DNA of 64,000 nt from Holacanthus passer (lineage: Eukaryota > Chordata > Actinopteri > Pomacanthidae): positions 8,174,501-8,238,500 of the forward strand of contig JAFREQ010000012.1 of assembly GCA_025331565.1 (NCBI GenBank), given 5' to 3'. The notes under the pieces were generated by a model. It was not told where the DNA came from and searched no databases. It was given only the letters and a program-made list of their open reading frames with translations. Positions 13,101-27,317 of this stretch are shown here, one piece after another (within the stretch, counting starts at the first letter, position 1; each line of letters opens with the position of its first letter). The position numbers and the translations under genes were made by a program.

Positions 13101-16100
13101 TTTGTTGTTCAGTTGTATCCAAACAGACTTTTCATTACATTAAAGCCTACTGAGTCTTAAAGGTGTCCCTGGAGACTTCGGGATGTGAGCAGGTCAAGCT
13201 GCGTTCAAATAGCAGATTAGTCATAGCTATTAACAAGGCATTCAGAGTCATGCACACATTGGAGTGAAGTAGTGAGTGAAAAAACAGCTGTGCATGCAGT
13301 GCATTGGATGTGTATGATCTCTGTAAGCGAAGGATTAAGCGCGGTACATCTTTTTCTCTAACTGAGTGGTCTGTCCTCGCAGCTGGTCACCTCGATGAAA
13401 GAGGAGACTCTGCATCGCTGTCGGTAAAGATTGCCAAACCAAGGATTAATTCCAGAGCCCACCGGTCAAATGTCACTTCCTGGCAGATCCAAGCGACTGA
13501 ACAATTACACGGGCAACAGTGTGAGGGAGGGAAGGGAATGCAAAAGAAATGAGGACAAAGCATGAGAAAAGATCAGAGTTAGATCTGTGGCTGTGACTAA
13601 TCCTTCATTCCCACAGAGGTGCCTCTGTCTTTTATGGCCCTCCTCTCTGTGGGCTTTCAACATTACCAGCACCTCACCTCTACTCTGTGCTGCTTCCCTT
13701 TGCCTTGACTTAGCCTGCAGCAGCTCATCTATGGGATGTCAAGGACTGCATCTATAATGAAAGGCCAAATTTAGGCCACGGGCAAGCAGGCAGCGGGGCC
13801 CAATTTAAAACAATTCACCCATTTCTTTCACAGTTTGCTTTTAGTTTTTCTCTTCATTTATTTTGTTTATTTTCCACTTCATTTTGTCTCAGTATATTAT
13901 TGGTTATTTTATTGTTTCCCTCTGTGCGCAGAGCTATTCTCAAACTAAACATTGCTCTCAGTGCTACTTTCTGTTTAATTAGGGATTTTTCTGTACTGAG
14001 ATTTATGCTTGAACGTGCTGCAGCTCCTCGAAAACACCTCTTCAAATGTGCTCAGGATCAAAACATAACAACTTTGAGGCCACAACAAAAGCCAGAGATA
14101 TACAGTACCTTAAGCAGGAAGAAAATATTTTATTCATTATGTGGACATATTGCTGTCCTCTACGGAGCTTCATCATGATTCCTGCATGCAATCTACAGTC
14201 TTGAAATGAGTGGATCCAACTCATTAAGGGGATGATTAGGCTCTTCTCAGCAGAGCAGTGGGGGGAAAGGGGATTTATGAAAGTCTCGTTAAGGACTCGG
14301 TCTCAGCTCCTGTGAAATAAATTATACACTTACAGCCAGTTGACTTGAACGCGACTTACAATCCGGCCATCACATCCACACATGGTGCAGAATGAGCTGT
14401 GCCATAAAAAACCCATCTTTGTCCCGGTTATTAAAAAAAGTAAGGAAAGCAACAACCACATGGACACAATGATATTTATTTGCTGAGAGTGTGAGCACAC
14501 TAAATGGGATTTCATGGCCTTCTATGAGCACATTCACTGACTCCTCATTTACTGGCAGCAGCTGGTGTAAGGGTTTAGCAACATTTTGGCAAAAAAGGCT
14601 CCATTTTGTACTGTAGCAATCGGCCTGAATCACAATATACTAAACCGAACCCACGCTCCCACATAAATCAAAGGGATATATGTCACGCTTTAACAAAACA
14701 ATATTAAGAATCTACAGCTATGCTTAAAAAAGAAAACGCTAACATCAGCATCCTAACACGCTCATGATGACAGTGGTAGGTTGCTGATACTAAGCCAGTA
14801 TAATCATGATCACCATCTTAGTTTAGTGTTGGTATGCTATTTTTGTTTTTTTTTTCTAATTAGTACTAATGATATGCGTGGCATTAGCTTTGCAGGTATT
14901 TAGTCATACACCAAAGCATTGAACAGAATTTTTGATCTAATGACGCTAGAGGACAAGTTTAAAAGTTCAATTCATCAGAGTTTAAAGTTTATGGCAATCC
15001 ACACAAAAGCTGTTTGACAAATAACCACCAATGTCAACCTGCTGGAGGAAGGTCAAGTCACTGGGATACATCATCTGGCAACCATGAAAATTTCATGACA
15101 ATCCATCCAACTGTTGTTGAGCTATTTCAGTCGGGACCAAAGTGATGGACAGACCAATACTGCCATCCACCTCTACCACTCCTGCATCAGTCTGTTTTAA
15201 AAAACGTAATAACAGCAGGAGCGTACAGTAGAGGACAAGGAGACTGGGAATCTTTCACATCCTTTTTCCCTTTCTCATCTTCCTTTTGCTGAGGGCTGGA
15301 GTTTGTTATGCCATCAAACCGTCCCACAGCTATGTCATTACTATGCTGTCAAAGTGATGTCAGGCTGTGGGGTTGGAGTGAGTAATGGGAGCGAGGTCAC
15401 CATCTGTGGTACATGATATGACAGGGGCTGCAGGAGTCCAAGTCAAGTGAACAGCTTTTTGACAGAGAGCTGAAGAGCTCAGTGTGGCAGCCTATTTGAC
15501 AACTCCAGCTCAGAAAACAACACATGTCAGGGAGATTGTATTTGCCATCCAAAGAGCCTTCGTGTGTGTGGAGCACCATACAATTTGTGATGAAGGAGTT
15601 TTATGGAAATCAATTTGAAATAGGTGTCTATGATTTCAACCATCACACACGAATGACATCCTGTGGGTAATCTGAAATGTGCTCAAACAACTGGCTATCA
15701 CTACGTGTTATGATCAATTCCATTTTCAATTCTCATTTGAATCACATGCAGTAATCTACTGTGACCAGGAAGAGCAGAAAATCACGTTATCATATAAACA
15801 GCAGGACAGTTGATTGTGACAAAAGAAACAGGAGAGGGAGAAGAAGAGAACAATAAAGACGAAGCGGAGATATCGTTTACCTTTGACGACGAGTTCAGCA
15901 AAGTTTGAGACCCCAGAGCCCCTGGGGGACTGGGTGACGCAGCGGTAAAGGTCTTGATCTGTTCGCTGGACGCTGTCTAGCTGGAAGGAGACCACAAAGC
16001 GCCGGTGACTCAAGTGCTTGACAGACGCCGTTGTTAAAATGTCCCCATTGTGTCTCTGGAAAGCAGGAAAGGACAGGGTCAGAGAAAACAGGACAGGTCA

Positions 16101-19100
16101 TCGTGTCCCTCTCTCTCTCTCACACACAGGTACACGTCGTCTCACGCAGTGCGTCACGTGCAATAGCTACACACAGACAGGCTACTTATACACATACATA
16201 CACACAGTTATAGAAAAAGAACAGTTGGAATCGAAGCAGCAGAGGCCAAGATATGTTTAGTATGAGGCAAGCTCCCACATTCTGGAGCCTACACTTTCCA
16301 TAATGCAGCTCCTACAGTCCCCTCATTAGACCCTCCCTGCCGGGTAAATGCCAACATTTTTCAAACTCCGTGACCCCCAGTTTGTCATGCCGGTTTCCAA
16401 AGCCACAAAAGACATTATATAACTGTTTTCGAGGCGGAGTCAGACTCAACGTGTCCGGCAAGCTGACCTTTACTGTATGTGTAAAATTAGCAGAGTGCCA
16501 CGTTAAGTTAGGGAAGAAGTCTGAGCAGCCGTCTTTCAGAAAATGGCTACAATCATTACATAAAACAGTTTCTTATCAAATATTTGTTATTAAAAGACAC
16601 TTGACGAACAGAGATTTGTAGAGAAATTCCAGATTAAAAAAAGGGCTTATGCCAACAGGATGGATGTATATGTTTTTGTTAGGGTGCATGCTTGTATGAT
16701 ACAGATTTATTTAAGGTATGAAAAGTATTTTTTCCATACAAATATCTGTATATAGTCAGATGAAAAATATATTTATATTGTTCCAGTGTAAGTGTATTTT
16801 AATTTATCTCCTTTTCCTTCTTTCTTTCCTTTTCCTTTTCCTTTTCTTCACTTCCTTCCTTTCTGGCTTTCTTGTGTTATACTGTCCCTATAATAAGTTA
16901 GTTATATTACTATTATTTACAGTAGTAATTTTGCATGCTGTATATATTGATATATTTTTTATTAAAAACTTTCAGGTACACCATCCATCCACCTTAACAC
17001 ACACACATAATCGCTCATTACCAATTACATATTGCAGGCCTTGTCTGCAGTTATTGCCCAGTGAACTCCCAGGGCACAAAGCTAATAATGTAACAAAATA
17101 CATTTAAATTATTACTATCTGGGTCAGTTCTTATTCGAGCTGTGTGATTAAAACGGAGGATGGTCCAATTGCGTGCAATTTAATTAAAATGGCAGGACAA
17201 TCTCTCTGATTTAATCACACAATACGACAATCAGACATGCCTTAATAATAACAAATGAAATCTTGTTAAAATAATAGTGATTATGGGGGTAATACATGTC
17301 ATGAGTGTCGTCCCTTAATGGATCCCATCTACAACCTCGCTCGTCCTCAGTGTACAATGTTATTGAACCAAAACATTTAACTGCTCAGCAGTTAGAACTG
17401 GGAGGCAGATGGGCTTTAATGCTTTGAGGTTTAATCAGTTTAGTAAATAGGCTAATGGATGAATAGGAGCATGCAGACTGTGTGTTTTGGTGTAAAAGTG
17501 AAAAAAAGGATGCAGTAAAAATGGCTGTAACACAACTGATCGTTTTAGCGTAAAGGAGAAGATCTCAACACAGAAACAGAACATAAATAAAAGTTAGTTG
17601 GGGCAGAAAGTGAGAAATAGTGATAGACAAAAAAAAAATAGAAAAACAAAGAGGGTGTGATTCAAATGAATGTTGTATGATGCACCTTGCTGTCGCACCG
17701 CGAGAGGCATTTCTCACATTGTTCCACACCATTACAACCACTAGCATCCGTCAAGTCCACGCAGTCTCAACAAACCCCATTGAATCTGACATTTTTTCTC
17801 ATGTTTTCAGGCCATTCTCTTTGTGTGAAACGGTGGACATGAATCTTGATACTCGTCCTTTTGATCTGCCAGTTTTAACAGAATCCAAAGCAAGAGAGCA
17901 TGCTGGGATTAACAGGGAGACCTTTGGGTCACGCTCGGCCATCCTGGCTTCTGTTGCACTTCTGATTAAGGCCTTCAAAAACCCACAGACCACACAAACC
18001 TCGGGCTGAGCCTTCACAAACAAACACATAAACACACACCCTCTTATTGGGGTTAAGCAGGCAAGAAATCTTGTGACCGCAAGGAAAGAAAAAAAAAATC
18101 TCAATCATACAGTCCTGCATCCTGCCTGTATCTCTCATATCTCTTTTTCATTACCTAGCTGGTGGATTACAGGAAGGAGGCAGGAGAAATCAGGATAAAT
18201 CAAATAAGCGTGAGATCACTTCATGTTACGTAAACAATCTGGCTGTGGGTAATTGGCGAGGAAACGACAAAACGATCTGTTAATCTGGCAGGCGAGCGCA
18301 GCCAAGACTGTGCCGCAGCTGGTACGGCAGACACAATGAACACAAAAGGGCACAACAACCGAAAATAACAGTGATATGAGTTCATGTGAAGCAGTTTCAG
18401 ACATGTGTGAAGCAGACAGGAAGACGGTGAAGAGGAAAGTGAAAGGTAGAGGAGAGGCGGGGAAAGAGCATCACGCCAGCTAATTAGCCAAAGCATTTGT
18501 CTTCATCCTTGTGTTGCGACCAAATGGGTGGTTTGATAAAGCATCCAGAGAGGTGGGAATGAGGATGCCTCAATTACATAAATCACACATTTCCCAATGT
18601 CAAACAATACAGTAGGTTTGCCTGAGGTTAACCATGATTAACACTGGCTGTAGTGGGGGGCAGGATGTTGGCAAAAACAGTGAATGTGTGGCTGTGCAGT
18701 AATTGCAGTGTGAGCTGAAAAAAAAACGGAGCCCTGCGGCACAATGACGCACTTTAATCAGGGCTACATAAAGAGGTGGATTTTAAGACCAGAGTTATTC
18801 CCACCAGAGGTAAGGACTGTATGGCCCGTCTGACCTTCAGAGAGCAGGCCATTCGAGATGAAAAGACAGATATCTAAAGCACAGCACATGATCTGAATAA
18901 AAACAGGAGGCAGTGAAGACAGCAGAGAACACGACGATCCTATGAGCAATGTAACTTTTCAAAGGCAGTGAATTGAGGAGGTGTCAAGACGTTCATGGCC
19001 TTCACGGCATTAAGACTCTGTCTGCGATCTTTATTCAAGCACAAACACATCGGGGACACATAATGACTCAAAAAAGAAAATCATTATCAGTCATTCTTCG

Positions 19101-21342
19101 GGGTAACACACTCAACTTAAATTGTAGTTATGTATATAGAGAGTTCAGTTACACATTGTGACTCAGAATGAAGTTCAACTCATTGATTTACCTGAATTAT
19201 CAGTAATCAGTAATCAAAAAGTACAGTACAAAGAGATACAAAACGACTACAAAGAGACACACAATGACTGATGGGAAATGACCACAAAGAGACACAAAAG
19301 TTTTACAAAGAGACACAAAACAAATACTAAGAGACACAAAATGACCACAGAGAGGAGGAACATAACTACAAAGAGACACACAATGACTGATGGGAAATGA
19401 CCACAAAGAGACACAAAAGTTTTACAAAGAGACACAAAACAAATACTAAGAGACACAAAATGACCACAGAGAGGAGGAACATAACTACAAAGAGACACAA
19501 GACTACTACAAAGAGAAACTAATCGACTACAAAGAGAAACTAATCGACTACAAAGAGCAAAACAACTACAAAAGGACTCAAAAACTCCAAGAAAGAGACA
19601 CAAAATTATTACAAAGAGACACAGAACTATCACTAAGCATTGTCTCTATCAGTCTGGGTGTTTTGTTCCTTTGGAGGAGAGGTGGGAGTTTACATGTCTG
19701 TGCCCTGAGGCTCATTGTCTCATAATCTGTTCATGACCTGAAATACCTCTAAAACTCAGTTAGTCAGGTGTGAAAAGTACCAAAACCAATTTTCTTTGTG
19801 CACTGTGCACTGGTAAAAAAAAAAAAAAATACAACAAAAAACTAGCACACATCTGAGTCAGACACTGAGGTTCCCTCGGCTTTCAACTCCACCATTAAAC
19901 CACTGACCTCCAGCAGGAACTTCTCAGCCTCCGACGCCCTTCCAGCAGCAACACACTGAAAAGTAGCATTTTGGCCGGCATTGACCTCCTCGTCTCCCAG
20001 CCTGGAGAAGTGCGGCGCCTTATCTAAAGAGACAGACAGAGAGAGAAACACAGTGAGATCAAAAGACTCCATTACCTTTCAGCCATTCACAATGTCAGTC
20101 AAGGCATGTTTTTATCAAGGCTGTTTTAGTTTTGTTTTCCAAATACATAAACAGGAATTTCAGGCATTTCTACTGAAGAGAACCACTAGTTCTGTCCAAT
20201 GTTTGCACATAATTAATTCACAGATTTTCTCAGTTGAAAGTTGCACTTTCTAGACGCATTTCGTATTTAAATCACTGCGCTTCGTTTGAGCAACATTAAA
20301 ATTCCTTCATCTTTCTTCAACTTTTGATTCTTTTAGCTTTATCTATTTTGTATGTGTTAGTGTATTTGTGTTGACAGTCGAGAACAGAAGTTGTTCAACA
20401 TCAACTGGACAAGTTCAAGTCCATTATAATAAAATATTCCACGGAATATAAAAAGTGCTAATATATACAGTTATTAAAAGACAAAAGTGTGTATTAATGT
20501 TTAAATGCATGTGTTAAAAGGGTCACTCAGTGTCCATTACCATATAACAGCCAACAAACAGATTAGAGGCAATCTATAGATGAGCAGAATGTGGGAGTGA
20601 ATCTGAAGAAGAAAAGCCACAGAGTAAGCATCAGTCCTCTACATTTTAACTAATAATGTCCCAGCATGCTGTGCGAAGCTGCCAATGAGTCAGTGTGTGG
20701 GAGTAACCCTCTCACCCAACTCCGTGATTAACAATAGAGCAGTGAAAACCAGACCCTTGCAGAGCCAAATCACTGGGTAAACGCCGACAGTGCTGCCTGC
20801 CATCTCTGAGAAATGGGGTAGGACGAGCCGACATGTCACTCCAGATGATTGACAGGACGAGACGGCAGAACAACAGTGAAGCTGAAACTTTAGGGAAACG
20901 CTAATGTTTGGGTCTCACTCATCTCCTGCTTGGTTTTTGCACAACAATGTGTCGCAATCCAACGGGGACGACAATTTGTTGATCTTGTTTGTGTACAGTA
21001 CGGAGTAAGTGGAGAGCGCTCACATCTGTACCCCACAGGTGGCCATGTTTCCTCTGAGTGACTCTCCCTTCTAAGGTTAATTCATAATTCATGCCCGAGA
21101 GCCAAACATAAACAAACACCGAAATGAGTGTGAATGGAAGAAAAAAAAAGCCCTACAGTTGGCAAGAACTGTGGTGTTATACAGCTAAATGTGTCAGATC
21201 TTATCCTCAGGACTCTTTAGCGTGATAAATGTTTCACTGGAGTGCAACACTGGTTTCAGAGTCAAAGACTAAGGCTCAGGAGAATAAAACAGAATGTCAA
21301 CCGTGCTTTATTCAGAATTCACAAAAAGGAACTTGTTGAGCT

Positions 21343-21378
<36 letters not shown>

Positions 21379-24300
21379 ATGCGACACTTCCCTTTGGTTT
21401 TTTCGCTCCTTTCCTCCCACTGTTGGCTGCCAAGGAGTGCAGGCTGGCCATGTGCCACATCATAAGGCATGCTCAAGTCTTGATGAGAGTCTTAATTATT
21501 TAATGGCCACAGTGGGAGCATTCAGAAGATGCCATCTGCTGTCTCGGGGAGAAACAGGGTGACTGACAGGGTGGTATGCATACAGTTTGAGTACGAAGCG
21601 ACCTCGCAGCCGGCGTTCGTTTAATAAAATCACTGGTGATGTCTTCCGTAGCGTGGCATGCCTGAAAAGTGCATGTCCACATACTGCTGTAATAACAATA
21701 GGGGATGTATGAATATTAACAGGGACATGACACTGAATCCCTGTGAGAGAAAAATGTCCTTGAAGCCGGTGTCAGTTATATAAGTCACTTAAAGCAGTGT
21801 GGAACATGAGTGTTAAATGTGCTGTGAGTCCTTGTGTTCAGCAGTGGGCTGTACAGGGAGTGTGCAAGTGACACTGAGAGACTTTGTCCAGGTATTAAGC
21901 TCTGGGGGCTTAGTGAATATGTTTTACACAAGGTCCTCGGGGGCTGACAACACGGCGAACTGCTCCCCTCGCTTTTCCACTGGTGACACAAAAAGCCCTC
22001 CACTGCAGGGAGCCATCGGTTACGAAAAAAAACCCCACTCTGAACAGAAGGCATTTTCATAAAGCTTTGAAATGTAGCGCTTGATGGGAAAAACCCCTCT
22101 GCACAAAGTGACTCATGACAAAAAAGGCAGCGCTGTGCACTTCCAGTCAGGCCAGAGAGCATGAAAGTATAACAGTCTTCAGAGAACGAATTCAAGATTT
22201 CACTGATTAAGAAACACATTTGGCTGTCAAACAAGGCCGGAGGCAGAACGGCAGCTATGTTTTCAGGTGGAAGGGAGCGTTGGCATTTGGGTGTCACAGT
22301 GTTTTAATAGCGCCGCTGCTGTCGAAGAATGCCTCAGGACAACCTGCAGTACTAATATAAAAGGTCGATCAGCCATTACTCTTCCCCTCATCCTATTTAT
22401 CTTTCATGCTGCTTTGAAATACATTCCCCCCCCCCACCAAACCACTAAACCTTTTTTTCCTCCAGCACACTCTGTAATTGCAATTTATTGTCAGAAGTGG
22501 CACTTACAGCAGGGATAGTTGAGCACCATGATGTCATCTATGGCGATGTAGCCTCGCCGCTCCCTGGAAACTGTCGCCTCAATCAGTACCTGCAAAAGTA
22601 AAGCGAATGTGAATACGAAGTAGTGGGCTGCGTGAGTTCTACTGCCCGTGTCCCTTTTTGGCGACAGGAGCATTAATTACCGACACCTCCATCACCACAT
22701 CGTTGCACATGTGCTGACCCAAAACAAAAAGCTAGACAATGAGAGAAATAAGAGTAAGACAGAAGCATAAAAATAGAGAGATGAATAAGTTTTTCCTCAG
22801 TCCGCAGGGCCGAGAGGAATAATAGCTTTATCAGGAAGCGCACAATGTGGCAACTGAATCATGAGCTCCATTCCACATTCAGGTCGCAGGCTGCTGTGAA
22901 GCTATAACAGCAGATAATACAGCTTGCACAGGGCCACGAGACTCAAGGGAGGACAAAGCTCCATACCGTCCTATGGAACAATAAGCTGGATGAGCAGTGG
23001 GCCCTCATGAAACCTAATCAATATCAAATCACCATCCTCGGTAATAGTGAGAGAGTTATGAGACACAGGGGTGATGTTTGTTTTTGCAGCACCAAGGACA
23101 GTCTTCCATCCACACGTTTGATCGAAGGCCACCTTTGAGTTATTGTTTCTCATAATCCTCCGACCAAACGATTACAACATGGTTCCTATCACTCGGTCTT
23201 GATTTTTACTGAGGCCGCCTAATACTTGCACAAATACTCACACCGTCATATCTCCTCCAAGCTACTTTAAAAGTGCGTGTGATGTCTGCGTTTACGAGCA
23301 GGCGTCGCTGAAATAGGTTACACGAGATTGGAGCTCATTCCTCTCAAAGTCAGATAGCTGAACTAAGACAAGTTGAACCACGTCTCACAGTTTTTCATTA
23401 ACGTTTTCAAACTTCCCTGAGGAAAAAACTTTGAGAAGCATGACAAGCCTGCAAAAAGCTAGTAAGTGGACATTGAGTTCTGATTTGTTTTTTTTGTTCC
23501 ATTTTTTTCAAATACATATCATATCATAAATCTCATATGACAAAATTTATATTGCTATATGATGATAGAATTAGATAGATATTACAAAAACAAAACTTTG
23601 TTAGTTGAACGTTAAAGTTCATTTGTGACATTGGAGACAGTCATTTGACAAAAGAAATCGTAAGATCCACAAATTAGCTTATCCAAAGATTTAACCATGT
23701 CATTTTTTTTTCTTGTGATGATGATAACAATGTGGTTGAAAGCCCTGGAAAAAGATAGTAAGTGCATCTTGAGTAAAGATTATTTTCTCGAGAAACTTTT
23801 ATGGAGATTTTAACCAACTCCATCTACAGAGGAAAAAACTGAGATGTGGTAAAAAGCTAAAAAAGGGGAACCTGAGGTAAGATTTTTTTTTTGTCATACT
23901 TTTTTCAATACCTGCCGTTGAGTAATAGTAAAACGATTTTTCACAAAATAAGCCAAACGTCTCAAATGCATCAGCCATAACCAGTGATTTTCTGTGTTGC
24001 AAAGCAACTCTATGTCACAAAGGTGAAATTTTTGATGCAAGATAACAATATCCGATTTTCTGTGCCTAAACGATACCTAAATTATACTTCACAAAACATT
24101 GAGGGAGTTTTATTCAAAACCCTTTTTCTTTTTAAAAAACAAACTTTGACAAACCTTCTTTTAAATAAGCCACATGTCTCAGAAGCATCAGTGTTTAATT
24201 TTGTCTTAACACAAAGCAGCCATACAAGAACTTTGCCCACATAAAATAACCAGCAATTTGCAACATCATGATTTTAAATGAAGTAAGACTGCTTTTTGCT

Positions 24301-27285
24301 AAAGCCACATTTCAAGCTCAAAGTACTGAAGTTCGATACCCGGACCAAGAGGACACCCATATTACCTTCACCTGTACAATCTGCTTGTGTTTGCACACCC
24401 AATTTAAGAGTCACAACAACATCTCCAGGACCTCTGGCCCAAATTCCAGCCTTCCACAGTCAGCAGGACAGAGATAGTTCACCTGCCTGGACTTGGAAAG
24501 GAAGATGTGTGATTGCAGCAACAATTGGCGTGACAACAACCCCGGCCATGCACGACCCCTGAAGGCACCTCCGCCGACACATCGTGACGGGATGTGAGGA
24601 GATTGGGGTCAGCTAAAAAACTCCTGACAGAATGAGACGCAGAAAGCCAGGTGTGAGGAGAGAAAAGAGGAGAGGCCAGAGGCTGACAGAAGGAGAGGTG
24701 GAGTGGAGCAGAGAGGTGAAAGGGAAGGCAGGAGGAAAGGTCCCGGCTGCTGGCTCTCAGTATTGAAGAGTGACCCTGCTCTGTCTATGGCTGGCTGCTC
24801 TCCTCCAGCTCGGGGAGGAACACTGAGGCTAATCTCCTTCTGCCAGAGTCAATTTTCCTGTTTGTTCCCTGACACTGCTGGAACCTGAGCTGGACGATGC
24901 CAATGCTTTTAAACAGGGATATTAACATTTCCTGTTTTCATCATTTCCACTTTCCCCCTATTTTAGGAAGTCCATTTTCTTTAAAGCCTCTTCTCTCATT
25001 TCACTCTTTCTATTTTTCAATACATTACTGTCTTTATTTTTTCACTGCCCGTTTTTTTATTATCGCCTTTCCTCCCTCTTATTGTGCAACTGCGTGAACA
25101 TAATATTTACAGCAATGATGAAGCACAATATCCTTCAGTGTTTTGACCTGAATTAGCTGTGCAACATCAAAATCAGCCAGAGACACTGATTAGGCTTAAT
25201 GGTATACGAGGAAGAGGGAAAAAATGTCTCGAAAGTCTAATTGAAGGTGTTATTACTCTCTGCTGAGCTAAAGCACTCAATGAGAGATTGATTACTGGTT
25301 AATCCTCAGTCTTCTTAGCCATTAGGATAAGAAGGAGACATTCAGAGCATTTGTTTCAATAAACAACTTTCCCAGATTTTTATTGAAAGCCACTTTCCCA
25401 ATGAAACTTTCCATGAGCCTGAACTTTATTGTAATGAATGGCTGCTTTACTCCCAAAAGATAAAGATGCAGGAATCGCCTGCACAAAAAAATAGAAGTGC
25501 GACATGCCGTGATTTATGACTGATATAAAATGCACATTAGGAGAACATATTACATTACCCTGCAATATTGGCTTTTAGAAGCAATTGTAATGTATACAAA
25601 TCAAGAGACAATTTATTTGGCCCTATAAAGCAGCTTTTACCCTTTCCCCTCCAGTCAGGAGACACCATTAGACCCAGAGGGCTTTCGCTCACCATTAGAC
25701 GCAGTCATAGATAAATTAATCCTTAAATATTCACAGACAAAAGGTCACGTGCTGTGAGTGAATCTGTTCAGGTGGAAAATGCCAAAGGACAGTATTTCAC
25801 AAAACCCTTTTTCACAGCCATAGGCTTAGTTTGCAGGACTCTCAACTGGCAGGAAAATAGGAGGTATTATCAGACAAAGCTGAGACATGGGGATTCTCAT
25901 TTACAAGTCTTTGATGTGCCTCCCTCAGTTTTCTTTAAAGAACTGAGTTCAAGAAGTAAACAAGACGGCGTCATGGGAAAAAGTTATGAAGTCTATTAGT
26001 CTGGTTTAAGAGGTCAAGCTACGGAGGCAAGACATGAACAGAATGTGATAATCAAATCTTCAACGTTTCTTTTTCAGCAAGTTTGTCTTTATGAAATCTC
26101 ACTAGCTCATGTTTGCTTCAGATTAACTTATGCATGTTTGCACGGAAAACAAAGACTGTGGACCCAATTTCTTATAGTGACGTCTTACTGGGACGAGACT
26201 ATTTCATGACCAGCAGGGACAGCGGCGATGATTACACTGAAGAAATAACTCTCTCAACAGAAATTGTGTTGTACTAAGAATGACTTGAAAAAAAAATCAC
26301 AACCTATCCTTAAAGCAAAAACACCTGCAACAGGTGTTAACATAGTGAAGGAGGTGATAAATAATATGCACAATATCAACATGTGGAAAAGCAAGGTGGA
26401 AGAAAAGCGAGCTTGAAAAACATTCTGGCATTTGGAAGGAGACAAAGTAGAGAGAAGAAAGTGAGAGACGGTAAAGCGGGGAGGGGGACATGTCTCCGGC
26501 TCTACTTGGCAGTCTTGGAGAGCTGGATAACATCTTTAATATTTGATAACAAGGTTCTCCAGGTATTGCAAACACTTCTACCAATAAGAGGCACAGAGAA
26601 ATATGGCAATGTACACCAGACACACACGGCAGCTTCACTCAAGACATCTCAAGGTGATCTCACTCTCTTAAATTTCCACCCCAAAATCCATTGAACTCCA
26701 AATCCCAATTTCACATCTGTGATAGGGGGAGATTGATGTGTGTCACACAACATTACAGGCACAGTGTGTGTAATGCTTTCCAGTCCTGATATTAAAATAA
26801 AGGGCAACCTGATCAGAGAACATTTCTGAACCCGTGATTTATAACACAATAAAAGGCAACATGGTCACGTTGAGAGAAAGACACAAAGTCCTGCATGAAT
26901 GATAACATCTTGAAAAGTATGCAAGCTGTAAGTCATCAAAAAAAAAATTCCATTCACCAGGCAGATGAACAAATATGACTGGGGTGATTTTAGTTTTCAG
27001 CACAATAATTCTTTCAGATTTGCTGATTATCAGAGAATTGCTTTGACTGTTTTTAATTACATTCCACACTGACATTTTCAAGACACAAACAGCGAGTGTG
27101 TGTGAGCTGTAAACACGGTATTTCATTACACCCTAGCTGGTGAAATGATCAACCTTGAGACTAATCACACATCTGTACCTGTGCAGTGCAAAAGGCTACA
27201 CTGACATTTTGTATCCCAGAGCTGTAGGCAAGGAACTGGGAGCTCTCATATGACCTGAAATCTAATAAGGCAGAAAAACCTGCAG

Positions 27286-27317
<32 letters not shown>

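Larger units (their letters stand above)
16056..19907 (-). other. ptpru intron 5
   Basis: A 3852-bp intron. It contains a pyrimidine-rich CTTTT tract (about 16798-16865), a motif-rich quiet region (about 17120-17430), the 119-bp tandem repeat (19235-19640) and a 15-A tract (19815-19829). No gene is supportable. Confidence 0.85.

Noticed and set aside
19247..19633. Minus-strand open frame of 128 codons with a repeated hydrophobic Cys/Phe/Val pattern
   Set aside because: It is a translation of the acaaagagacac tandem repeat. The pattern is produced by the repeat, and no family resembles it.
19235..19640. CRISPR-like spaced repeat array
   Set aside because: The units are contiguous, with no unique spacers of constant length, and the context is a vertebrate intron.
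21785..22297. Minus-strand open frame of 170 codons in intron 4
   Set aside because: It has no recognisable domain and unremarkable composition, and it lies between two confirmed exons of ptpru without suitable splice context.
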